Made by a program: the position numbers and the translations under genes
Notes under the pieces: generated by a model
The model's input: only the letters and a program-made list of their open reading frames with translations
Told to the model about the DNA's origin: nothing
Databases searched by the model: none
Part shown: positions 41,883-49,702 of the stretch, piece by piece
How positions within the stretch are numbered: the first letter of the stretch is position 1
Layout: each line of letters starts with the position of its first letter
Source: Megasphaera sp. NM10
GTDB taxonomy: Bacteria > Bacillota > Negativicutes > Veillonellales > Megasphaeraceae
Length of the DNA: 53,292 nt
Direction: 5' to 3'
Assembly: GCF_000417505.1 (NCBI RefSeq)
Contig: NZ_APHY01000001.1
Span: forward strand, 3 to 53,294

Positions 41883-42247
41883 TTATCCACATTTCATGTG
41901 CACAAGGGTGACAGAAATGTGGATATTTTTTTTGTGAAGCGCACGGTTATGCTGATTTTTTCAGGTGCATACTTTTTGGGGATTCGCAGGGGAAATGTGG
42001 ATAACTTTCGTGGATAAATGTGTACCTCCGGTGAAAACGGCCTGAAAACGGGATGATTACGCGATTTATAATGGACGAACAAATGGCGCAGATAATGTGC
42101 ATAATTCCTGAGAAAATGTGGATAAATGTTCTCGGCAATTTATGCACAATATGTGGATACATTGTGGAAAGGTATACACAGGTGGACAAAGCATAAAATA
42201 GCCATTCTGACAGTGTGTACACAACTTATCCACTTCATTTATCCACA
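41883..42247. other. cluster of ten DnaA boxes (oriC-like or DnaA-titrating locus)
   Basis: Six perfect matches to TTATNCACA: plus strand at 41883, 42140 and 42239; minus strand at 41996, 42096 and 42117 (start positions). Four with one mismatch at 41918, 42009, 42152 and 42226, and a further GTATACACA at 42172. All lie in 365 bases with no gene. Six perfect sites in this length are far beyond chance. The stretch is mixed in composition with T-rich runs (41926-41932) but no long A+T region was seen. No dnaA or dnaN is in the window. Confidence 0.8.
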
Positions 42248-42269
42248 ATTTCCACAGCCTTGCCGTTTG

Positions 42270-42278
42270 TGGTATACT
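42270..42278 (+). promoter_or_regulatory. extended -10 promoter of nagA
   Basis: TGGTATACT is an extended -10 (TGn-TATACT) 34 bases before the nagA start; TTCCAC at 42250-42255 could be a weak -35 with 17-base spacing. Confidence 0.6.
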
Positions 42279-42311
42279 GGAGGCAATGAACACAATTAGG
42301 AGGAAATCAAC

Positions 42312-43466
42312 ATGAAAGCTATCATCGACGGACTCATTGTCCTGCCGAACGAAATCATTAACGGTCACGTCATTATGTATGAAAAGGATATCTGGCGCAT
42401 CGTACCGCGCAAGCAGTTCCGGGCCGGCATGTGCTCGGAATTCATTGATGCCAATGGCGGCTTCGTCGTACCGGGATTCATCAATGAACACATCCACGGC
42501 TGTGCCGGTGCCGACACTATGGATGACGATGACCAGGCCCTGAAGACCATGCAGCAGGCCCTGCCGGCGACGGGCGTTACGTCCTTCGTACCGACGACGA
42601 TGACTATGGAACAGGGACGCATCGAGAAAGCCCTCAGCCGGATTCGTCAGGCCCGGGACGACTATCAGGGCGGCGCCCAGGTATTGGGCGCTCATATGGA
42701 AGGGCCTTTCATCAGCCCGGCCTACAAAGGCTCCCAGGCGGAAGAAAATATCCAGACTGCCGATTTTTCCTGGCTCGAACCATATGCCGACGTCATCAAG
42801 ATCATCACCTTGGCACCGGAAACATTGAAGAACAAGAAATTCCTGAAGGACTGCCAGGACCACGGTATTATCGTGTCCATCGGGCACACGGCGGCCGATT
42901 TCGACCAGGCCATGGACTGCATGGACGCCCTCGGCAGCTGCCATGTTACGCATTTATATAATGCTATGACGCCGTTCCACCATCGCAGACCCGGTGTCGT
43001 CGGCGCGGCCCTGCTCCATAAGGGCGCCTGCTGTGAATTGATCTGCGACGATTTGCACGTCCATCCGGCAGCGCAGAAACTGGCCTATCAGATGAAAGGC
43101 CGCGACGGCCTCATCCTGGTCACCGACTCGTTGCGGGCCTGCCTGCAGGGCGATGGCGAATCCAGCTTGGGTGGCCAGAAAGTCTTCGTCAAGAATGGTG
43201 AAGCCCGCCTGGCTGACGGGACCCTGGCTGCCAGTATTGCCCCCATGAACGAAGTGGTCCTCCATTTCCTCATCAATTCCGGCGCCTCCATTCCCGATGT
43301 CGTCGCCATGGCTACGGTCAACCCGGCCAAAGCCCTCGGTGTCTACGACCGCATCGGTTCTCTGGAAGAAGGGAAGCAGGCGGACATTACCATCCTGGAC
43401 AGCAACGATTTCCATGTAAAACAGACGGTCATCGCCGGGGAGCTGGCATATAATGAAGAAGCCTAA
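42312..43466 (+). CDS. nagA: N-acetylglucosamine-6-phosphate deacetylase
   Basis: 384-residue metal-dependent amidohydrolase that makes glucosamine 6-phosphate and acetate. Signatures: GFINEHIHGCAGADTMD, GAHMEGPFISPAYKGSQ with the metal-ligand Glu, IGHTAADFDQA, THLYNAMTPFHHRRPGVVGAAL, and the catalytic Asp in ILVTDSLRA. AGGAGG precedes the ATG. The nagZ-like gene starts before this one ends (14-base overlap), so the pair is co-translated and probably serves recycling of cell-wall GlcNAc. No nagB is nearby. Confidence 0.92.
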   Translation: MKAIIDGLIVLPNEIINGHVIMYEKDIWRIVPRKQFRAGMCSEFIDANGGFVVPGFINEHIHGCAGADTMDDDDQALKTMQQALPATGVTSFVPTTMTMEQGRIEKALSRIRQARDDYQGGAQVLGAHMEGPFISPAYKGSQAEENIQTADFSWLEPYADVIKIITLAPETLKNKKFLKDCQDHGIIVSIGHTAADFDQAMDCMDALGSCHVTHLYNAMTPFHHRRPGVVGAALLHKGACCELICDDLHVHPAAQKLAYQMKGRDGLILVTDSLRACLQGDGESSLGGQKVFVKNGEARLADGTLAASIAPMNEVVLHFLINSGASIPDVVAMATVNPAKALGVYDRIGSLEEGKQADITILDSNDFHVKQTVIAGELAYNEEA

Positions 43467-44604
43467 TACGAAGAGCGGCATTTTCCTGGCACTGGCTATC
43501 CTGGTGCTGGCAGCCATCGGCGCCTGGTTCTTCTGGGACCGTTCGCCGTCGCCAGCGGGCCCGGCAGGGCCCTCTAAAGGCGCTGTTCAGGAAGATGAAG
43601 CATCGCGGCTCGTCGCCAAGATGTCACCGGAAGTAAAAATCGGCCAGCTCATGATGATCGGCCTGGCCGGGACGACCATCGACGACCAGGGCCAGCGCCA
43701 GCTGGAATACTGCCATGCCGGGAATGTTATCTTATTCGACCGCAATATGGATACACCCGAACAGGTCCAGCATTTGACAAAAAAAATAGACACGACGATC
43801 CGCAAGAAGAGCGGCGTCATGCCTTTCATTGCCCTCGATCAGGAAGGGGGCCAGGTCCTGCGCATGCGCAAGGCCTTCCCGCCCGTACCGTCTGAACAGT
43901 CCATCGGCCAGAGCGGCCAGTCGGCCCAGGCGAAACAGTGGGCCGTCACGACGGGCGATGCCCTGAAAAAGCTGGGCATCAACGTCAACTTTGCGCCTGT
44001 CGTCGACCTCGGTTCTCAGGCTGAACGGTCGTACAGCCTCGACCCTGGCGTCGTGACCCAATTCGCCCATGAAGCCATTGCCGGCTACGAACAGACGGGA
44101 ATCTGGTGTTCCCTCAAGCATTTCCCGGGCATCGGCAAAGTCAAGACGGATCCCCATATCGACGGCGACAGCGTCAACAGTTCCAAGGATGACTTGATGA
44201 AGCAGGATTTGAAGCCTTTTGAAAACCTCATCAAGAGCGAAGACAATCAGAAAATGTTCATCATGGTCTCGAACGTCACCTTCCCGGCGCTGGACCCCAA
44301 TCTTCCGGCCTGTGTCTCCAAGCCAATCATGACCGATTTATTGCGCAACACTTTCGGCTACCAGGGACTCATCGTTTCCGACGATATGGAAATGGGCGCC
44401 ATGGCCAAGCACTATGCCTTTGCCGACATGGGCGTCATGGCCATCAAGGCCGGTGCCGATATGGTCCTGGTCTGCCATGAATATGCCCACGAACGGGAAA
44501 CGTATGACGGCCTCTTGAAGGAATATAAGAGCAACGCGGAATTCCGGGCCTTAGTCGATGAAAAAGTAACCCGCATCGTCCGCACGAAACTGAATCATCA
44601 ATAG
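43453..44604 (+). CDS. nagZ: GH3 beta-N-acetylglucosaminidase (NagZ-like)
   Basis: 383 residues. An N-terminal hydrophobic helix (IFLALAILVLAAIGAWFFW, about 9-27) makes it membrane-anchored or exported, unlike cytoplasmic NagZ of proteobacteria. The GH3 domain has the substrate loop DQEGGQVLRM, SLKHFPGIGKVKTDPHID and the nucleophile Asp in GLIVSDDMEMGAM. In the usual KHFPGHGD motif the second His is Ile here (KHFPGIGK); the His in DPHID, which can serve as acid/base, is kept. It overlaps nagA by 14 bases. Expected role is to release GlcNAc from peptidoglycan fragments. Confidence 0.87.
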   Translation: MKKPNTKSGIFLALAILVLAAIGAWFFWDRSPSPAGPAGPSKGAVQEDEASRLVAKMSPEVKIGQLMMIGLAGTTIDDQGQRQLEYCHAGNVILFDRNMDTPEQVQHLTKKIDTTIRKKSGVMPFIALDQEGGQVLRMRKAFPPVPSEQSIGQSGQSAQAKQWAVTTGDALKKLGINVNFAPVVDLGSQAERSYSLDPGVVTQFAHEAIAGYEQTGIWCSLKHFPGIGKVKTDPHIDGDSVNSSKDDLMKQDLKPFENLIKSEDNQKMFIMVSNVTFPALDPNLPACVSKPIMTDLLRNTFGYQGLIVSDDMEMGAMAKHYAFADMGVMAIKAGADMVLVCHEYAHERETYDGLLKEYKSNAEFRALVDEKVTRIVRTKLNHQ

Positions 44605-45485
44605 CTGCCTTTTCGATGCAGCAATAGATACAACGCGCCCAGCATACCGGCGTCGTTCTGCCGTTTGGCGAAGGCCAGTCTCTTAGGCGGCAGCATCATG
44701 GCCGGCAATCGCGCCGCCAGGGCTGTTTCCAGCTTCGGCCTCAGGATATCCTCTTGGGCCATGATGCCGCCGCCGAGGACGATGCCATCGGGATTGCACA
44801 GGCAGGCGATATTGGCCAGGCCATCGGCCAGATTCTGGCAGAATGTATCGAGGACAGCTGCTGCCGTGGCATCTCCCTGACGGACCCAGGCAAAGCAAGT
44901 ACGGCCGTCGACCTTTTCCGGGTCGGCGGCTTTTTTGCATGCCATTTCCCGGCAGAGGTATGTCGCCGAAGCGACGTCGTGGAGGCGGCCGGCAGGGACG
45001 CGCATATAGGCGATTTCCCCGGCAGACCGGCAGGCTCCGTGAAGGATATGGCCCTTTTCGATGAAGGCCCCGCCGATACTGGTGCCGACGGTCACGGCGA
45101 AGAGGGAGTCCATGTCCCGGCCGGCGCCGAGCCACCATTCTCCCAGGGCGGCGCAGTTCGTGTCGTTTTCGACGATACAGGGGAGCTGGAATTCATTTTC
45201 CAAGAGCGATTTCCAGGCCGTCCCCGTATAGTCCGGGATGGACAGGGCGTAGTCGACGGCCCCTCTTTCCGTGTCGATGATGCCGGCTGTCGAGATGCCG
45301 ATGCCCGCTAAGGGATGGTCGGCCAGCTGGCGCTGGATGAGCGAGCGGACTTTGTGGACAATGCCCGGACCGCCGCCCGTCGCCGCTTCTGTCGGCAGGC
45401 TGCCTTTCTTATGGAACCGGCCCGTTTCGTCGATGAGGCCGAATTTGATGGCTGTACCACCGATATCTATGCAGCTGTAAATCAT
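44598..45485 (-). CDS. ROK-family sugar kinase
   Basis: 295-residue kinase. ATP-binding IDIGGTAIKFGLID at the N terminus, catalytic Asp in VENDTNCAALGEWWLG, and VGTSIGGAFIEKGHILHG. The zinc motif CxCGxxGCxE common to ROK kinases is absent: the sequence reads GEIAYMRVPAGRLHDVASATYL. Such zinc-free ROK proteins are known among N-acetylmannosamine and glucose kinases of Firmicutes. It is convergent with nagZ (7-base tail overlap) and divergent from the alkaline phosphatase gene. GlcNAc is a reasonable substrate given nagA and nagZ, but this is context only. Start at 45485 follows GGAAGGAGTG. Confidence 0.82.
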   Translation of the reverse strand: MIYSCIDIGGTAIKFGLIDETGRFHKKGSLPTEAATGGGPGIVHKVRSLIQRQLADHPLAGIGISTAGIIDTERGAVDYALSIPDYTGTAWKSLLENEFQLPCIVENDTNCAALGEWWLGAGRDMDSLFAVTVGTSIGGAFIEKGHILHGACRSAGEIAYMRVPAGRLHDVASATYLCREMACKKAADPEKVDGRTCFAWVRQGDATAAAVLDTFCQNLADGLANIACLCNPDGIVLGGGIMAQEDILRPKLETALAARLPAMMLPPKRLAFAKRQNDAGMLGALYLLLHRKGSY

Positions 45486-45506
45486 GAGTATACACTCCTT
45501 CCTGAG

Positions 45507-45562
45507 ATTATACATAAATTATACATAGATTTGACCTTTTCTATGTATAGGGACTTTATACT
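45507..45562 (+). promoter_or_regulatory. Pho-box-like promoter of the alkaline phosphatase gene
   Basis: ATTATACATA occurs twice with 11-base spacing (45507 and 45518), TATACATAGA (45520-45529) and TCTATGTATA (45540-45549) form a perfect 10-bp inverted repeat, and TTGACC (45531-45536) lies within its spacer; TTTATA (45555-45560) is the likely -10. Direct repeats at one helical turn are the usual layout of PhoP/PhoB sites. Confidence 0.6.
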
Positions 45563-45602
45563 TATCGTGTCGAATATGTTACAAAATTCAGGAGGTCACG
45601 AT

Positions 45603-47447
45603 ATGAAACGACAATGGTTAAAACGAGCAATTCTTTCCATGGTAGCCTGCGGCTCATTAGCAGGATTCATTCCCGGAGTACAGGCGGCAGATGTCCGCAT
45701 CCTTCCCGTCGATAATGCGAAATTCCTGGCTGGTGCCAAATTCGATTTCGACATCGAAGTATCGAAAGCAAAGAATCTGAAGAATGTCGACATTACGGTC
45801 AATGGACAGAAGGCTGATAAATTCTTTGGTCAGAAATTAGATGCTAAAGATTTAGGCAACGGCGTCATTTCATATCGTGCCAATCAGGTCAATTTCCCCA
45901 AAGCCGGTGCCTATACGGTAAAAGCGACGGCTACCGATGCCGATGGCGCTAATTCGGCCGATGCCCGCTATACCGTCGTTCAGGACAAAGCTCAGCGCCA
46001 GGCCAAGAACGTCATCCTCTTCGTCGGCGACGGCATGTCCCTGCAGGCCCGCGAAATGGCCCGTATTATTTCCAAAGGCATGACTAACGGCAAGTACAAT
46101 GACTTACTGGCCATGGAAAAAATGCCCCATAACTGCCTGATTACGACCAGCGGTTACGATTCCCTGACGACAGACAGTGCCAACTCGGCGTCTACCTATG
46201 CAACAGGTCATAAATCCGTCGTCAACGCCTTGGGCGTCTATGAAGACTCCACGAAAGACCCCTTCGATGATCCGCGCGTCGAAAATATTTCGGAAATCGT
46301 AAAACGCAGCCGCGGCATGTCTGTCGGTATCATCACCCAGGCCGAATCGACAGACGCCACGCCGGCAGCCATGGTCGGTCATACGCGCCGCCGTGCCAAC
46401 CAGGATTACATCGCTTCGGAATACCTCGAAGATTATCATCGCCCGGACGTCATCATGGGCGGCGGTTCGCGCCGTTACATCCCGCAGTCCGAACAGGGCT
46501 CGAAGCGCCATGACAACCAGAACGTCATCCAGGAATTCAAGGATAAAGGCTATACCTTTGTCAGCAATTCTAAGGAAATGATGGCCGCTCCGGATAATAA
46601 ACCGCTCCTGGGCCTGTTCCATCCGAGCACGATGAATGTCTATGTCGACCGTGAAATACTCAAGAACCCGGAAGTCCTCGGCAAATATACGGACCAGCCG
46701 AACCTCATTAACATGACCAAGAAATCCCTGGATATCCTCAGCAAGAACCCGAAAGGCTTCTTTGCCATGATTGAAGGCGCTTCCATCGACAAACAGCTCC
46801 ACGCCATGGATTGGCAGCGCGCAACGTATGACACCATCGAATTCGACAAGGCCATCGAATACGCCCAGAAATGGAATAAAGAACACGGGGACAACACCCT
46901 GATCATCGTCGTCGCCGACCATGCTCACGGCGCTTCCATTACCGGGACCTACCATGAACGGGATGGCAAGAAGGGCCTGGCAGCTGTCCGCACTTATGCC
47001 GACTCCATCTTCCCGACCTTCAAAGATGCCAACCACGATGGCTTCCCGGATAATCCTGATCCCGATGTCACCCTGGCCATCCAGTATGCCAACCATCCGG
47101 AATATTACGAAAACTTCCACTTCCAGCAGAAACCGACGCTGCCGACTGTTTCTCAGACCGTTACCAAACAGGAAGCTCAGCAGGCTGGCGATAAGACCGA
47201 ATACCATCAGGTATCGACAGTCGTCGAAAAAGCCAATCCGGCCCGCCATCACGACGGCGATCCCTGGGAACTCGTACCGGCCAACATTCCCGATACCATC
47301 GGTGATGAATGCCATGCTGCCGACGACGTACCGCTCAACGCTGAAGGTCCTGGCTCGGAATACTTCCAGGGCGTCATGGACAACACCGAAGTATTCTTTG
47401 GCATCATGAGAGCCCTCGGCATCGATGCTACGAAAAATGTGAAATAA
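45603..47447 (+). CDS. phoA: alkaline phosphatase, exported
   Basis: 614-residue phosphomonoesterase of the PhoA superfamily. A signal peptide (MKRQWLKRAILSMVACGSLAG to VQA, cleaved near residue 28) is followed by an immunoglobulin-like domain (about 29-127) and then the catalytic domain: metal site NVILFVGDGMS (Asp143), the phosphorylated Ser192 in TTDSANSASTYATGHKS, EGASIDKQLHAMDW and VVADHAHGAS. Start at 45603 follows GGAGGTCACG. The upstream region carries Pho-box-like repeats, so the gene should be induced by phosphate shortage. The insert near residues 520-570 (HFQQKPTLP...) is not found in E. coli PhoA. Confidence 0.92.
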   Translation: MKRQWLKRAILSMVACGSLAGFIPGVQAADVRILPVDNAKFLAGAKFDFDIEVSKAKNLKNVDITVNGQKADKFFGQKLDAKDLGNGVISYRANQVNFPKAGAYTVKATATDADGANSADARYTVVQDKAQRQAKNVILFVGDGMSLQAREMARIISKGMTNGKYNDLLAMEKMPHNCLITTSGYDSLTTDSANSASTYATGHKSVVNALGVYEDSTKDPFDDPRVENISEIVKRSRGMSVGIITQAESTDATPAAMVGHTRRRANQDYIASEYLEDYHRPDVIMGGGSRRYIPQSEQGSKRHDNQNVIQEFKDKGYTFVSNSKEMMAAPDNKPLLGLFHPSTMNVYVDREILKNPEVLGKYTDQPNLINMTKKSLDILSKNPKGFFAMIEGASIDKQLHAMDWQRATYDTIEFDKAIEYAQKWNKEHGDNTLIIVVADHAHGASITGTYHERDGKKGLAAVRTYADSIFPTFKDANHDGFPDNPDPDVTLAIQYANHPEYYENFHFQQKPTLPTVSQTVTKQEAQQAGDKTEYHQVSTVVEKANPARHHDGDPWELVPANIPDTIGDECHAADDVPLNAEGPGSEYFQGVMDNTEVFFGIMRALGIDATKNVK

Positions 47448-47469
47448 TTAGTGGCTCGTGGCCCGCAGT

Positions 47470-47516
47470 GGCTCTCTTCATAGGAGAGCTGTCAGCGAAG
47501 CTGACTGAAAGGTTGC
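47470..47516. repeat. GGAGAGC palindromic repeat, copy P2
   Basis: GCTCTCTTCATAGGAGAGC then GTCAGC-GAA-GCTGAC and CTGAAAGGTTG: the reverse orientation of copy P1 at 29015-29057. Confidence 0.7.
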
Positions 47517-47545
47517 TCTTTTATAGTTTGTAATTCGGAGTATGT

Positions 47546-47650
47546 AGGGGGCGCCACGTGGGCGACCCGTTAGGGATTTGGATGATTCTTCTAGCAAACA
47601 GGGCAGGAAATCGTACATATCCCAGAGCGGGCGCCCCACGTGGCGCCCCT
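47546..47650. repeat. GTAGGGG palindrome pair
   Basis: GTAGGGGGCGCC-ACGTG-GGCGACCCG with TTAGGG at the 3' side, and a second related element GCGGGCGCCCCACGTGGCGCCCC in opposite orientation, ending CTAC. Both are variants of the palindromes at 15955 and 25355 with different but mostly compensated stem bases. Confidence 0.65.
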
Positions 47651-47656
47651 ACAAGA

Positions 47657-47689
47657 AAAGGCGCTGTCTTCGTGCGACAGCGCCTTTTT
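47657..47689. terminator. bidirectional terminator between phoA and mrp
   Basis: AAAGGCGCTGTC / GACAGCGCCTTT with loop TTCGTGC; serves convergent transcripts and ends next to the mrp stop. Confidence 0.85.
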
Positions 47690-47690
47690 A

Positions 47691-48525
47691 TTATTTCCCT
47701 AACACGCCTTCCAGGAAGGAAGCGGTATCTGCCATATAGCTGGCTTCATAGCCTTCGATATCGCCTTTATCGCAGTGGCTGCGAATTCCGGGTCGATCGG
47801 CAGTTTGCCGTATGGGGGATATCATATTTCTGTGCCGATTCTTCGACGTGGCTCTTGCCGAAGATGGACAGTTTTTCATGACAATGAGGACATTCAAAAT
47901 AGCTCATGTTCTCGATGAGGCCCAGGACTGGGACGTGCATCATTTCCGACATGTTCAGTGCTTTTTCGACAATCATGGAAACGAGTTCCTGCGGCGATGT
48001 GACGACCAGGATGCCGTCCATTGGCAGGGACTGGAAGACCGTCAGCGGGACGTCGCCCGTTCCCGGCGGCATGTCGACGAACATGTAGTCGATATCGCCC
48101 CAGATGACATCGGTCCAGAACTGCTTTACCGCACCGGAAATGACCGGGCCGCGCCATACGACAGGAGCCGCTGCGTCTTCGAGCAGGAGGTTCATGGACA
48201 TGACCTTGATGCCCGTCTTGGTCGTTACCGGATAGATACCGTTTTCATCGCCCGTAGCGTGGTCGGTCAGGCCGAAGACTTTCGGAATCGACGGGCCCGT
48301 GATATCGGCGTCGAGGATAGCCGTCTTGAAGCCGCGGCGCTGCATTTCAACGGCCATAAGGGACGTTACCAGGGATTTACCGACGCCGCCTTTGCCGCTG
48401 ACGACAGCGATGACATGCTTGATGTGCGAGCCGGCATGAGGGGCGGCCTGCAGGCTCTGGGGCTGTGTGCGTTCAGCGCAGGAGCTGCCGCAGCTGGAAC
48501 AGTCGTGTGTACAATTTTCACTCAT
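47691..48525 (-). pseudogene. mrp: Mrp/NBP35-type Fe-S carrier ATPase, two frameshifts near the end
   Basis: P-loop ATPase that carries Fe-S clusters (278 aa when repaired). The N terminus has SENCTHDCSSCGSSC, then Walker A SGKGGVGKSL with the signature Lys, DADITGPSIPK, FVDMPPGTGDVPLT, and the cluster-binding ENMSYFECPHCHEKLSIF. After AQKYDIPHTA the frame is lost: LPIDPEFAA needs one more base near 47804, and CDKGDIEGYEASYMADTASFLEGVLGK to the stop at 47691 needs a second near 47775. The rest is intact. Start at 48525, inside the preceding DUF134 gene (8-base overlap), after AAAGGAG. Two small deletions so close in a normal gene suggest sequence error or the start of decay. Confidence 0.88.
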
Positions 48526-48883
48526 TGGGATCATTCTCCTTTGTATTCTTTTTTCCGGCGCGGCAGCAGGTATGACAACACGTGCCGGAACGTTCACAAA
48601 CTTGGATATGGCCGCCTTCGATGACGAGGCGTTTGCCATGGATGAGGGCGTCGGCCAACTTGTGTCGGGCCGAATCATAAATGCCGGTTACCGTCGTGCG
48701 CGCCACATTGATCTGAGCGGCACACTGTTCCTGCGTCAGGCCGACCCAGTCGATGAGGCGGATGACTTCGTATTCGTCAATGCCCATGACAATCACATCG
48801 TCTGACTGTGCGCCATCTATAGGCTCGAAAGCCGCCGAAACAGGCAACGAACAGACCCGTCGGCACCGCGGTGGTCTCGGCAT
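48518..48883 (-). CDS. DUF134 (UPF0251) DNA-binding protein
   Basis: 121 residues. The family helix-turn-helix is in EYEVIRLIDWVGLTQEQCAAQINVARTTVTGIYDSARHKLADALIHGK, and the start MPRPPRCRRV is characteristic. The cysteine-rich tail (CERSGTCCHTCC) may bind metal. It is translated with mrp (8-base overlap), an arrangement common in anaerobes where DUF134, Mrp and dinitrogenase-iron-cofactor proteins cluster. It has a perfect promoter with a palindrome across its -35, suggesting autoregulation. Confidence 0.87.
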   Translation of the reverse strand: MPRPPRCRRVCSLPVSAAFEPIDGAQSDDVIVMGIDEYEVIRLIDWVGLTQEQCAAQINVARTTVTGIYDSARHKLADALIHGKRLVIEGGHIQVCERSGTCCHTCCRAGKKNTKENDPNE

Positions 48884-48907
48884 AGTACCCCCTCCTTTAC
48901 GCCTTTT

Positions 48908-48936
48908 ATTATAGATTTATAGATGACATATGTCAA
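48908..48936 (-). promoter_or_regulatory. promoter and palindrome of the DUF134-mrp unit
   Basis: On the minus strand TTGACA (48931-48936), 17 bases, TATAAT (48908-48913). TGACATATGTCA (48924-48935), a perfect 12-bp palindrome, covers the -35. Confidence 0.8.
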
Positions 48937-48988
48937 CATTGTAAGGGGGCTATGACGCATTTTCGGATAAAAAATGTCGAAATAACGC

Positions 48989-49017
48989 TTGCAAATCAAT
49001 TATTATCGCGATAATAT
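48989..49017 (+). promoter_or_regulatory. promoter and palindrome of ridA
   Basis: TTGCAA (48989-48994), 17 bases, TAATAT (49012-49017). ATTATCGCGATAAT (49002-49015), a perfect 14-bp palindrome, overlaps the spacer and -10. Confidence 0.65.
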
Positions 49018-49058
49018 TTTATTAGTAAAAATAAAGCTATCTTACAGGAGGTATTTCC

Positions 49059-49427
49059 ATGAACGTAATTGTTTCCCCTAATGCACCGAAAGCTATCGGT
49101 CCTTATTCGCAGGCTATGGTATCGAATGGTATGTTGTATATTTCCGGGACGGCTGGTGTCGATCCGCAGACGGGCAAACTCCAGGAAGGCATTGAAGCCC
49201 AGACGGAACAGGCTGTCAAAAATATTGCCGCTATCCTCGAAGCAGCCGGCTCGGACTTCTCGAAAGTCGTCAAGACGACGTGCTTCCTCTATGACATGAA
49301 AGACTTTGCCGCTTTCAACGCCATTTACGAAAAAGCTTTCATCAGCAAACCGGCCCGCAGCTGCGTAGCCGTCAAAGAACTTCCGGCTCATTTCCTCTGC
49401 GAAATCGAAGTCATTGCAGAAGTGTAA
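49059..49427 (+). CDS. ridA: RidA-family enamine/imine deaminase
   Basis: 122-residue enzyme that hydrolyses reactive enamines made by PLP enzymes, protecting metabolism. Family residues: APKAIGPYSQAMVSNGMLYISGTAGVDPQTG at the N terminus, a TTCFLYDMKDFAAFNAIYEKAF segment, the carboxylate-binding Arg in KPARSCVAVKELP, and the Glu in CEIEVIAEV. Trimeric in known cases. AGGAGG precedes the ATG. It is divergent from the DUF134 gene. Confidence 0.93.
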   Translation: MNVIVSPNAPKAIGPYSQAMVSNGMLYISGTAGVDPQTGKLQEGIEAQTEQAVKNIAAILEAAGSDFSKVVKTTCFLYDMKDFAAFNAIYEKAFISKPARSCVAVKELPAHFLCEIEVIAEV

Positions 49428-49431
49428 GTAT

Positions 49432-49641
49432 TAGTTTGGAGTTCGGAGTTTGTAGTTTGTAGAAAATGGCTTTAAATTTAAAACCAGCGGCTAACCACTA
49501 ACTGCTAGCCGCTTAAACGTTTTGCGTTCGTAGTTCATCGGTCATTGCGATGGGGTGATATTTTTAATCCCGTACGACAAACGATGAACAACCTACGATT
49601 AACGTAAAAAGAGACTGTCTTTATGGGGCGGCCTCTTTTTT
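49432..49641 (+). repeat. composite TAGTTTGTAGT repeat, copy A9
   Basis: TTTGGAGTTCGGAGTTTGTAGTTTG, the TTTAAATTTAAAACC core and CTAACCACTAACTGC words, then a second inverted pair CGTTCGTAGTTCATCG / CGATGAAC...CTACGATTAACG and a terminator. Fills the gap between ridA and the next regulator. Confidence 0.7.
49607..49641 (+). terminator. imperfect terminator of repeat A9
   Basis: GAGACTGTCT can pair with GGGCGGCCTC with G-T pairs and one mismatch, then T6. Confidence 0.6.
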
Positions 49642-49702
49642 CTTGCCCTATACATTCTCATTGTGATAAAATTTTCTTATACTACATAGGGGAAGTGACG
49701 TC

